Shown piece by piece: positions 6,812 through 14,269 of a stretch of 19,115 nucleotides of DNA. A model generated the notes under the pieces. That model searched no databases and was not told the origin of the DNA. It saw only the letters and a list, made by a program, of their open reading frames with translations. The stretch lies in the NCBI GenBank assembly GCA_020216895.1, contig JAIWOM010000002.1, positions 1-19,115 of the forward strand, given 5' to 3'. Within the stretch, counting starts at the first letter, position 1. Every line of letters starts with the position of its first letter. The position numbers were made by a program, and so were the translations under genes. Origin of the DNA: Microcella sp. GTDB taxonomy: Bacteria > Actinomycetota > Actinomycetes > Actinomycetales > Microbacteriaceae.

Positions 6812-9800
6812 ATGCGGCGACGCAGCACCTCTCTTCCCCTGCTGCTCGGCGTCGCCGTGGCACTCTCGTCTGCGCCGCTGGCGGCGGTCGCCGCTCCGGA
6901 TGCTCCGCCGGTGCCGCCCAAGTTGCAGGCTCTGCTCGATGCCCAGGGTGAGCGCCCCGCGGGCGAGGCCGTGGGCCTCATCGTGCGCTACGCGCCGGGC
7001 GTCGCACCCACGCAGGCCGGCGAGGTGACGGGGGCCGCACGAGTCGCCGTGGAGCTGACCCCCGGCGAGAACCTCGGGCGCGGGCTGCGCACCGTCGAGT
7101 TCGACGAGACCCTCACCGCCGAGCAGGCGCTCGAGGCGGCCGCGCAGTTGGAGGCGTCACCGCTCGTGGTGGATGTGCAGCCGAACTACGTCTACCGCGT
7201 CGGCGAGGTCGTCGAGACGACGGACGCCTTCGAGCCTCCGTACTCGTTTACGAAGACCCAGACTTCGACCACCTGGGGTCTCGGCCGCATCGACCAGGTG
7301 CCGAGCTCGCTGGACTACCGCTACACCTATGACACGACCGGCGAGGGCGTGACGGCGTACATCGTCGACACGGGCATCCGCCCCACGCACGTCGAGTTCA
7401 CCGGGCGCCTCGCGCCCGGCTTCAAGCTGCCGGGGTTCGCGACGACGGGCGACTGCAACGGCCACGGAACCCACGTTGCCGGCACGGTCGGCGGCACGAC
7501 CTACGGTGTTGCGAAGAAGGTGACCCTGGTTCCGGTGCGCGTCTTCGGTTGCGATGGCTCGGGGGACACCGTCGGACTCGTTCAGGCGCTCAATTGGATC
7601 ATCGCCGACCACCAGGTGGGCGAGCCTGCCGTCATCAACATGAGCCTTGGCGGCCCCTACGACGTGACCCTGAACAACACGGTCCAGGACGCGATCAACG
7701 ACGGGATCACGGTCGTCGTCGCGGCGGGCAATGATTCGGAGCCCAGCTGCTACTACAGCCCTTCTAGCGCCACGAACGCGATCACCGTTAATGCCGCGAC
7801 CAAGAACAACATCGATGCCTCGTACTCGAACTTCGGGTCGTGCAGCGACATCTACGCTCCTGGCAGCGAGGTGAAGTCGGCGGACAAAGACAGCAACACC
7901 GACTCGAAGATTCTCAGTGGGACGTCGATGGCCGCCCCGCACGTGGCAGGCGTTGCCGCCCGCATCCTGAGTCACTGGCCCGAGCTCACCCCGGCGCAAG
8001 TCGCGGCGAAGATCCTTGGCGAGGCGAGCCCGTTCTACACCGGCCTCAACGATTACTTCGAGGCCATTTGTGCTGAGAGTCCATGGATCGCCCCCTGCGC
8101 GAACGGCGTCTTGCTGAACGACCCCGAGATCATTCTTTTCGCGGCCCAGCTCCAGCCCCTCCTCGAGACCCAGAACCCGACCATCACGGGCTCGCCCGTG
8201 GGCACGTCGACGCTGACGGCGACCGTCGGCTCGTGGCTGCAGACCGCGCCGGAGCCCGATGTCGACCCGCCGCTCACGTACCAGTGGAAGCGCTCGGGTA
8301 CGGCGATTCCGGGGGCCACCGGCCTCGAGTACACGCTGACCCCGGCCGACGTCGGCAAGACGATCACGTTCACGGTGACCGGCAACGTGCAGGGTTTCTC
8401 GAGCCTGGCGAAGACGTCGACGCCGACGGCGGTCGTCACTCGGCCCCCGCTGGGCGCGCCCACGGGGTTCAACCTCACGCCCCTGCCGGGTCGCATCGGC
8501 GTCGAGTGGTCGCCGCCGGCGCAGACCGGCGGCACGATCATCGACTACGTGATCCAGTACCGGTCGATCAGCTCGACGACGTACCTCACGTTCAATGACG
8601 GCGTCGGGGCGACCTACTTCGACACCGAGATCACCGGGCTCTCCCGCGGCGCCTCGTACTACGTGCGGGTCGCGGCCAAGGACGAGTACGGCCTCAGCAC
8701 CTACACGCCCGCCGTGCTCGTGAAGACCCTCACCGGCGTCACGACGGCGCCGACCGGGCTCACCGCCACGGCCGCGCCCCGCAGCATCCAGCTCGACTGG
8801 AGCGCGCCGTCGACGCTCAACGGCGGCACGGTGACCGACTACATCGTGCGGTACCGGGTGACCGGCACCACGACGTGGAAGACGTTCACCGACGGCGTGA
8901 GCACGAGCACGACGGCGACGGTCACCGGGCTCTCCGGCAGCCGCAGCTACGAGTTCGCCGTGCAGGCGCGCACCGCCTTCGGCACCAGCTCGTCGGCCAC
9001 CATCAAGAAGTCGACGCTCTCGGGCCTGCCCACGCGCCCCGCAACCCTGACGGCCACCGCCAGCCGCACGAGCATGGAACTCGTGTGGGGGCTGCCCGAC
9101 ACCACCAACGGCGGCGGGGACGTGACCGCCTACGTCGTCAAGGTGCGGCGCAGCGGAACGACCACCTGGACGACGGTCGCGACGACCGCCTCGGATGCCT
9201 CGAGCATCACGGTGCCGAACCTGTCGCGCGGGATCTCGTACGAGTTCTCCGTCGCGGCGAAGACGACCTACGGCACGGGTACGGCGGCGACGCTCAAGAA
9301 GTCGACCCTCACCGGGCTGCCGTCGGCGGTCGTCGGTCTGACCACCACGCCGACGCTCACGGGCATGGAGCTCGCCTGGTCGGCTCCGGCGACCACGAAT
9401 GACGGCGGCTCGGTCACCGACTACGTGATCAGCTACCGCCGCACGGGCACCACGACGTGGACCACCGTCACCGACGGGGTGAGCGCCACCACGGGCTTCA
9501 CGTTCTCGACCCTGAAGCGAGCGACCTCGTACGAGTTCCGGGTCTCGGCGAAGACGATCTACGGCACGGGCACGTCGACCACGGTCAAGAGGTCGACCCT
9601 CACGGGGGTGGCCTCGGCGCCGACGGGGCTGGCCGCATCCGCTCGCACCGCGAAGACGATCTCGCTCAGCTGGACGGCCCCCGCGACCACCAACGGCGGC
9701 ACAATCACCGACTACGTGGTGCGCTACCGCCTCGCCGGCACGACCACCTGGCTGACGTTCGCCGACGGCGTGAGCACCGGCACGACCGCGACCATCACGG

Positions 9801-10219
9801 GCCTCACCCGTTCGAAGTCATACGACGTGAACGTCTACGCGCGCACGCTGGCCGGCACGACCACCCTGGCGGGCTCGAGCACGACGCTGCGCGTCATGAC
9901 GCTGTCGGGCGCGCCGACCGCTCCGGTGATCACCGAGGACGAGCGAGGCGCGAGCAACCTCGAGGTCTTCGTGAACGCGACCGCCGACCCGGCCTACCCC
10001 ATCACCAGCTACCGGGTGGAGTACCGTCTCAAGACTGAGGCGAACGACCAGCCGTGGATCGTGGCGCCCCAGAGCCTGACGGGCCCGGGCGACACGATGA
10101 TCATCACCGGTCTGAGTCAGAACACCGACTACGAGGTGCGCGCCACGGCGACCAGCGCGGGCGGAACCAGTCCGTTCAGCGCGATCTTCACCGGCCGCAC
10201 CGCGATCGCGCCCTTCTAA
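6812..10219 (+). CDS. Secreted subtilisin-like serine protease (proteinase K-like) with Ig-like and six FN3 domains
   Basis: The 1135-residue extracellular S8 protease has a signal peptide (MRRRSTSLPLLLGVAVALSS, cleavage near AVAA, residue 28) and an inhibitor-like propeptide at about 50-128. The catalytic domain spans about 150-405, with D186 (IVDTGI), H218 (GHGTHVAG), oxyanion N307 (AAGND) and S372 (GTSMAAPHVAG). The spacing and the sequence around DCNGHGTHVAGTVGG resemble the proteinase K branch. An Ig-like module follows at about 450-545 (YQWKRSGTAIPGATG). Six FN3 domains then lie at about 548-643, 644-739, 740-836, 837-932, 933-1034 and 1035-1135. No sortase signal or C-terminal membrane anchor is seen, so release or non-covalent wall/polymer binding is likely. 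The start is well supported by GAAGGA 7 nt upstream of ATG 6812. The next gene begins 8 nt after its stop. Confidence 0.96.
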   Translation: MRRRSTSLPLLLGVAVALSSAPLAAVAAPDAPPVPPKLQALLDAQGERPAGEAVGLIVRYAPGVAPTQAGEVTGAARVAVELTPGENLGRGLRTVEFDETLTAEQALEAAAQLEASPLVVDVQPNYVYRVGEVVETTDAFEPPYSFTKTQTSTTWGLGRIDQVPSSLDYRYTYDTTGEGVTAYIVDTGIRPTHVEFTGRLAPGFKLPGFATTGDCNGHGTHVAGTVGGTTYGVAKKVTLVPVRVFGCDGSGDTVGLVQALNWIIADHQVGEPAVINMSLGGPYDVTLNNTVQDAINDGITVVVAAGNDSEPSCYYSPSSATNAITVNAATKNNIDASYSNFGSCSDIYAPGSEVKSADKDSNTDSKILSGTSMAAPHVAGVAARILSHWPELTPAQVAAKILGEASPFYTGLNDYFEAICAESPWIAPCANGVLLNDPEIILFAAQLQPLLETQNPTITGSPVGTSTLTATVGSWLQTAPEPDVDPPLTYQWKRSGTAIPGATGLEYTLTPADVGKTITFTVTGNVQGFSSLAKTSTPTAVVTRPPLGAPTGFNLTPLPGRIGVEWSPPAQTGGTIIDYVIQYRSISSTTYLTFNDGVGATYFDTEITGLSRGASYYVRVAAKDEYGLSTYTPAVLVKTLTGVTTAPTGLTATAAPRSIQLDWSAPSTLNGGTVTDYIVRYRVTGTTTWKTFTDGVSTSTTATVTGLSGSRSYEFAVQARTAFGTSSSATIKKSTLSGLPTRPATLTATASRTSMELVWGLPDTTNGGGDVTAYVVKVRRSGTTTWTTVATTASDASSITVPNLSRGISYEFSVAAKTTYGTGTAATLKKSTLTGLPSAVVGLTTTPTLTGMELAWSAPATTNDGGSVTDYVISYRRTGTTTWTTVTDGVSATTGFTFSTLKRATSYEFRVSAKTIYGTGTSTTVKRSTLTGVASAPTGLAASARTAKTISLSWTAPATTNGGTITDYVVRYRLAGTTTWLTFADGVSTGTTATITGLTRSKSYDVNVYARTLAGTTTLAGSSTTLRVMTLSGAPTAPVITEDERGASNLEVFVNATADPAYPITSYRVEYRLKTEANDQPWIVAPQSLTGPGDTMIITGLSQNTDYEVRATATSAGGTSPFSAIFTGRTAIAPF
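8453..10216 (+). repeat. Six tandem FN3-coding units in the subtilase gene
   Basis: Units of about 290-305 bp repeat the pattern W-x-x-P, GG-x-(V/I)-x-D-Y-V-(V/I)-x-Y-R, TTTW-x-T-(F/V)-x-DGVS, ITGL-x-R-x-SYEF, and KKSTLTGLP. Units 2 to 5 are the most alike. The last unit lacks the W-x-x-P start and has AYPITSYRVEYR instead. The repeats are seen in translation; DNA identity is moderate, so this is old duplication rather than an unstable perfect repeat. Confidence 0.85.
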
Positions 10220-10227
10220 GCCTCGTC

Positions 10228-12072
10228 GTGCGCGCACTCCTGACCCTCGGTCTCGCTCTCGTGACCGTGGTGTCAGGGGTGCCCGCCGCGGCGACGGCCG
10301 CCGCACCGACGGCGGTCGTGACCGGGGCCTCGACGGCTCCGACCGCGGTGACGGCGACGGCCGGCGTCGGCCGGGTGCAGCTGGCGTGGGCCGCACCGAC
10401 GGCGCCCGGCGGCACGGTGAGCGACTACGTCGTGCAGTACCGCCTGACGACGTCGAGCACCTACACGACGGCCGTCGACGGGGTCTCCGCTGACCCGGCG
10501 GCCACGATCACCGGGCTCAAGCGCGGATCCTCGTACTACGTGAAAGTCGCGGCGGTCACCGAGTCGGGCCGCGGAACGTTCTCGGGAGCCGTGCTGGTGA
10601 AGACCCTCACCGGTCTGCCCTCGGGCGTCATCAGACCGTTCGCACTGTCTCGGCTGACGGCCATCGAGCTCGGCTGGGATCCGCCGGCGACCACGAACGG
10701 CGGCGGACCGGTCATCGACTACGTCGTGCGGTACCGGCTCATCGGTACCACCACGTGGAAGACCTTCGCCGACGGCGTGAGCGACCGCCCGTCGGTGCTC
10801 GTGACAGGGTTGACCCGATCCCGGTCGTACTCCTTCTCCATCCAGGCCGTAACCGCCTTCGGTCGCGGGCCTTCCGTCACCTCGTCGGGCTCGACCTTCA
10901 ACGGCATCCCCAGTCGCGTGCGGTATCTCGGCGGGTCAACCTACGGTGTCGATCACCTGTACGTCGGATGGGATTACGCGTACGCGCTCGGTTCCCCGGT
11001 GACCGACTACGTCGTGCAGTACCGGCAGCTCGGGTACACCACGTGGCGAACCCACGCTGACGGCGTCTCAGGAACCCTGACTCAGACGGAGATCACGGGT
11101 CTCAAGCGGGGCGTGACCTACGAGGTGAAGGTCTGGGCGAAGTCCATCTACGGCTCGGGAGCGTCATCGACCACGCGGTTGACGGTCGACAACGGCTTGC
11201 CAGGGGCACCGCGCTTCTTCAGCAGCACCACCACCGCCGTCGACTCGCTGACCCTGCAGTGGGCAGCACCCGGAGCGTCGTGGCCGGACTACCCGATCAC
11301 CGGCTACACGGTGCTGATGAGAAGGGCCGGCACGACGACGTGGCGAGAGGCCGCGCTCGAGTACGTCGGCACGACCACTGCGAACCTGCCGGGGTTGACG
11401 CGCGGTACGAGCTACGAGTTGGCGGTCTACGCCTCAACCATCTACGGACGAGGGCCATCGACGCGATTGACGGCTGCGACCCTGACCGGAGTGCCATCGG
11501 CGGTGCCCTCGATCGAGCTCGAGCCGAGCGCCCACCGCGTGGTCGTGAAGTCGCAGAACCCGTGGGAGAACGGCAGCCCGATTCTCGACTACGTCGTGCG
11601 CTACCGCCCCGTGGGATCCACGACGTGGCGCGTGTTCGACGACGGGGTGTCGCCCTCGCCGTGGGTGACGGTCACCGGTCTCTCTCGACTCACTGCCTAC
11701 GAGTTCTCGGCGCACGCGGTCAGCGCCTACGGTGCTGGACCGAGCTCGCCTGTCGTGCGCACATCCACGCTCAGCGGCGTGCCGGGTTCTGCGATCGTCA
11801 CGTCGACGGGAACACGCACGTCGACCAGTGTCACGAACCTGGTGCGGGTGACCCCCGACCCCGATTACCCGATCACGTCGTACGAGATCGACTACCGGCC
11901 CTACGGGGGGTCGCAGTGGACGACGCTCACGCTCACGGCGCTCGAGCCCGACGACATGATCACCATCGACGGGCTGACCCCGTCGACGACCTACGAGGTG
12001 CGCGCTCGTGCCGTCTCCGCGCAGGGGGCTGGCCCGTACGGCTTCACGCAGTACGTGTACACCCGGTCGTAG
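10228..12072 (+). CDS. Secreted FN3-only protein (six FN3 domains), paralogue of the subtilase tail
   Basis: The 614-residue product has its own signal peptide (start, then RALLTLGLALVTVVSGVPA, cleavage near AATAA, about residue 25) followed by six FN3 domains from about residue 36 to the end. No catalytic motif, sortase signal or C-terminal membrane segment is present. The GTG at 10228 is chosen because it begins the signal peptide. It has no Shine-Dalgarno and lies 8 nt after the subtilase stop, so it may depend on ribosomes terminating there. The frame is open further upstream, but only as a shadow of the subtilase. Domain 1 of both proteins shares GxSYYVxVAA...AVLVKTLTG and the last domains share YPITSYxxxYR, indicating a collinear duplication. 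A role in binding a polymer, a cell wall or the partner protease is inference. Confidence 0.88.
   Translation: MRALLTLGLALVTVVSGVPAAATAAAPTAVVTGASTAPTAVTATAGVGRVQLAWAAPTAPGGTVSDYVVQYRLTTSSTYTTAVDGVSADPAATITGLKRGSSYYVKVAAVTESGRGTFSGAVLVKTLTGLPSGVIRPFALSRLTAIELGWDPPATTNGGGPVIDYVVRYRLIGTTTWKTFADGVSDRPSVLVTGLTRSRSYSFSIQAVTAFGRGPSVTSSGSTFNGIPSRVRYLGGSTYGVDHLYVGWDYAYALGSPVTDYVVQYRQLGYTTWRTHADGVSGTLTQTEITGLKRGVTYEVKVWAKSIYGSGASSTTRLTVDNGLPGAPRFFSSTTTAVDSLTLQWAAPGASWPDYPITGYTVLMRRAGTTTWREAALEYVGTTTANLPGLTRGTSYELAVYASTIYGRGPSTRLTAATLTGVPSAVPSIELEPSAHRVVVKSQNPWENGSPILDYVVRYRPVGSTTWRVFDDGVSPSPWVTVTGLSRLTAYEFSAHAVSAYGAGPSSPVVRTSTLSGVPGSAIVTSTGTRTSTSVTNLVRVTPDPDYPITSYEIDYRPYGGSQWTTLTLTALEPDDMITIDGLTPSTTYEVRARAVSAQGAGPYGFTQYVYTRS
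10330..12066 (+). repeat. Six tandem FN3-coding units in the second gene
   Basis: The units begin near STAPTAVTAT, PSGVIRPFAL, PSRVRYLGGS, PGAPRFFSST, PSAVPSIELE and PGSAIVTSTG. They correspond in order to the six units of the upstream subtilase. They are more divergent from each other than the subtilase units, and units 3 to 5 have lost parts of the W-x-x-P...GG motif. Confidence 0.8.
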
Positions 12073-12090
12073 CGCCGACGAACCGCCGCG

Positions 12091-12699
12091 CTACTGGCGG
12101 ACGATCTCGACCGTCTTGTGCGTCAGCCGGCCCGCCGCATCCTCGAGGGTCACGGTGTAGCGCTGGCTCGCCTCGGAGCACTGGTAGTTGAACGTGTAGG
12201 TGGCCGTCGTCGGCACCGACTCGAAGGGCTCGGCCTTGGCGTTGTTCGTGCCGATGCCAAACCAGGCGTTGACCGCGTTCGTGCTGCTCCAGCTCCAGGT
12301 GATCGCCACCGAGCTGGACGTATCGGGGCAGGTGGCGCGGTTCGGCCCGCTGAAGGTCGCGAAGCTCGGGCTCTGCGGCGGGGGAGGCGGAGCGGCCGTC
12401 GCGCTCGGCGAGGCGGCGGGCTCCTCCGAGGGCTCCTCGCTCGGCACCGGCGTCTCCGACTCGGTCGGCTCGGGCGACGTCGTCTCGCTCGTCGTCGGCT
12501 CGGGCAGCGGGGCGGCGGTGGTGTCGCCGCGCCCGCCTACCAGAACGACGATGAGCACGATGAGCGCGATGAGGATCGCGCCGGCCACCGCGATGAGGGC
12601 GATCAGCAGGCCGCGCTTTTGCTTCTCTTCCGGCGTCGCGCCCTCGCCGGGCTCGGCGGAGGGGCTGCTGCTCGGCAGGGGGGCGGTCTCGGGCTCCAC
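12091..12699 (-). CDS. Single-pass membrane protein with extracellular Cys-paired beta domain
   Basis: The 202-residue protein has a short Pro/Glu/Ser-rich cytoplasmic N-terminus. One transmembrane helix follows (about residues 29-55, LLIALIAVAGAILIALIVLI), then a long Thr/Ser/Pro/Glu linker (about 60-108). A C-terminal domain of ~95 residues has two Cys (C124, C174) that could form a disulfide, and WSWSSTNAVNAWFGIGT. The shape suggests an Ig-like extracellular domain on a stalk. I do not recognise a family. Start GTG 12699; a TAGGCT hexamer (12707-12712, minus strand) lies 7 nt upstream, so the mRNA is probably leaderless. Its stop is 18 nt from the stop of the convergent FN3-only gene, with no clear hairpin between. 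Cys residues and surface display suggest it could interact with secreted partners, but nothing ties it functionally to its neighbours. Confidence 0.85.
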   Translation of the reverse strand: MEPETAPLPSSSPSAEPGEGATPEEKQKRGLLIALIAVAGAILIALIVLIVVLVGGRGDTTAAPLPEPTTSETTSPEPTESETPVPSEEPSEEPAASPSATAAPPPPPQSPSFATFSGPNRATCPDTSSSVAITWSWSSTNAVNAWFGIGTNNAKAEPFESVPTTATYTFNYQCSEASQRYTVTLEDAAGRLTHKTVEIVRQ

Positions 12700-12884
12700 G
12701 GCGCACAGCCTAGGCCCGAGGCCGCACCCCCGGCTAGAGCGGTCTACGCCGCGGTCTCCGGGAATGACGGCTGAACTTCGACAGCCCCACGAGGACGATC
12801 ATGGGAACCGTGCCATGGGCGCTAGTCAGCAGGTAGAGCGGGCTCGGGCATCTATTGCCAAACTTGGGTACCGCTGAGCAACGG
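12700..12884. other. Intergenic region at the left edge of the low-GC segment
   Basis: The region is 185 bp. It holds the likely -10 of the membrane-protein gene, a weak CATGG...CCATG inverted repeat (12800-12817), and GCCCCACGAG (12784-12793), which recurs at 14188-14197. Base composition drops from the surrounding high GC at about 12770. No convincing gene or RNA is seen. Confidence 0.5.
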
Positions 12885-13898
12885 TCAGTAGCGCTCTGGC
12901 CAAACTGTCTCGCCAGAGACTACTCGAGATTGAATCGTCTTCATCGTTTCCACGAGCTCGCGCAGCTTGTCATACAGGCTATTGGGCACATAACGGATGA
13001 CGCTCACCCCGTCAAGGTTCGACGGCAAAAGGGCACCCTCTTGCTGGACGATGACCACCTGACGAACCCCCAGGGCGCCCTGCGCGAATCCGACTTCGTG
13101 AATGACGTTTTGCCTGCCGACCTTGTGCCCACTAGTCAACTCATCGTCTGGTGTCAGGTGAAGTACGGCTGCCCGCGCTGCGCGAATGCTTGCCTCAACG
13201 ACGTTGATGTTGACGTCGCCCGCTCTGGGAACCGACTCGAACGCCAGCACTGGATATCCTGCGTCTTCCAATGCGTCCTTCAACAACTTCCAGTCAGAGC
13301 CGTGACCGTGCCCGAGGAAAACCGGAAACTCGGCATTTTCTTCGACGGCCGCGAAAGGGGCGACTACGCTCTCAATTTCGTCCATTACAGCATTGACCAA
13401 GGGGGACGAGTCTTGTGTGCCGTTCCAGTCCTCTACCTCCACGGAGAGGCTTGCGCCGCCCATATACCCGTACAGTTGGACGCTGACCGAAAGGCTTGAC
13501 TCTCCGGCCTCGACCCTCGTGTTGAGCGAAAGCTGATAGTGATCAAAGCCATTGTCAAGAACCCATTGCGCAAGACCCTCGGGGGAGCGATCTAGCATCA
13601 ACGCTCCGGGCAGATCCGAGAATTCATCCATACTTACGCTGCGACCCGCCTTGCCATACGAATCGAGGCGGACGTCGACGCCACCGAAGGGAGAAGCGAT
13701 CTCCTCCTTCAGACGATCGAGATACTCCTGCTGCTCTTCGCTCCCGCCAGGCACTGAAGAGTCTGCGATTTCCTGTTCCAGGGCTTCCAGCTCCAAATGG
13801 AGTCGCTCAGCTGCTCTCCCGCTCAGGACGCGGGAGAGTTCCGCCAACAGCGTCGGTGCCACGAGGGACAGCATGAATGATTGACTCGTCTTGGCCAC
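12885..13898 (-). CDS. TIR-like domain protein (CAP12/Pycsar-effector type, PF10137-like) with unknown N-terminal domain; candidate anti-phage effector
   Basis: The 337-residue protein has two parts. Residues about 1-190 include a charged helical stretch (18-68) and a beta-rich segment (73-157, including YQLSLNTRVEAGESSLSVSV) that I do not recognise. Residues about 191-322 match the TIR-like domain seen in Pycsar and CBASS effectors: FPVFLGHGHGSDW (191-203), ESVPRAGDVN (221-230), VLHLTPDDELTSG (245-257), GRQNVIHEVGFAQGALG (261-277) and SNLDGVSVIRY (293-303). E268, in the position of the catalytic Glu of TIR NADases, is present, so NAD+ cleavage is plausible. There is no transmembrane segment. 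No cyclase or defence partner adjoins it. The gene is clearly poorer in GC than its neighbours, indicating transfer. Start GTG 13898 has GGAAGA 12 nt upstream; ATG 13874 is an alternative. Confidence 0.88.
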   Translation of the reverse strand: MAKTSQSFMLSLVAPTLLAELSRVLSGRAAERLHLELEALEQEIADSSVPGGSEEQQEYLDRLKEEIASPFGGVDVRLDSYGKAGRSVSMDEFSDLPGALMLDRSPEGLAQWVLDNGFDHYQLSLNTRVEAGESSLSVSVQLYGYMGGASLSVEVEDWNGTQDSSPLVNAVMDEIESVVAPFAAVEENAEFPVFLGHGHGSDWKLLKDALEDAGYPVLAFESVPRAGDVNINVVEASIRAARAAVLHLTPDDELTSGHKVGRQNVIHEVGFAQGALGVRQVVIVQQEGALLPSNLDGVSVIRYVPNSLYDKLRELVETMKTIQSRVVSGETVWPERY

Positions 13899-14012
13899 GA
13901 CGTGAGCTTATCTTCCGGAACGGAGAGCCAGTTCCGTCAGCGTGAGCGACCGCAATCTCAATGAGTAGGCGCGCAATCGCGATGGCCTAGAGCTGAGCAA
14001 TGCGGGTAATTC

Positions 14013-14053
14013 GCTCGGATTCGTTCCGAGCCAATGAGGCGTTTTGTGCCTCA
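14013..14053. repeat. Two tandem perfect hairpins
   Basis: GCTCGGA-TTCGT-TCCGAGC (14013-14031, 7-bp stem) is followed 3 nt later by TGAGGC-GTTTTGT-GCCTCA (14035-14053, 6-bp stem). Both are 19 nt long with perfect arms and T-rich loops. They could be a structured RNA, terminator pair, protein-binding site or recombination site. Nothing here decides among these. Confidence 0.6.
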
Positions 14054-14208
14054 GATGTCTGCGGACTACCTGGGGCTGCTCCTTTAGACACCCACGCAGG
14101 ACACGTGATCGGGAACTCTCGGCCCAAGCCCAATGGGCATGGGCAAATCGCCCGAAGGTTTCTCTTCTCGGCCACGACAACGAGCCGGCCCCACGAGTGA
14201 TGCCGTGT

Positions 14209-14269
14209 CTTCGGCGGGCCGGGCTCGCTGGTCACGACGTCGTCGCACTCCCGGCCCGGCCCTCCGAAG
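14209..14269 (-). terminator. Long GC inverted repeat downstream of the MFS gene
   Basis: CGGGCCGGG (14215-14223) pairs perfectly with CCCGGCCCG (14250-14258). The outer arms CTTCGG (14209-14214) and CCGAAG (14264-14269) extend the stem after a 5-nt bulge. It lies 14 nt past the MFS stop codon. A terminator role is inferred from position; no U-tract is present. Confidence 0.5.

Noticed and set aside
10217..10230. Subtilase and FN3-only genes as one gene broken by a frameshift
   Set aside because: The second frame starts with a full signal peptide with an Ala-rich cleavage region, which would be out of place inside an FN3 array.
12825..12840. tRNA D-arm-like GTCAGCAGGTAGAGCG suggesting a tRNA or tRNA-derived attachment site
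   Set aside because: No matching acceptor stem, anticodon stem or T-arm (GGTTCGAATCC-like) follows.
14000..14200. 66-codon open frame on the plus strand (and an overlapping 82-codon frame on the minus strand)
   Set aside because: They overlap each other and the hairpins, have no clear ribosome binding site and match no family I know; coding status cannot be supported.
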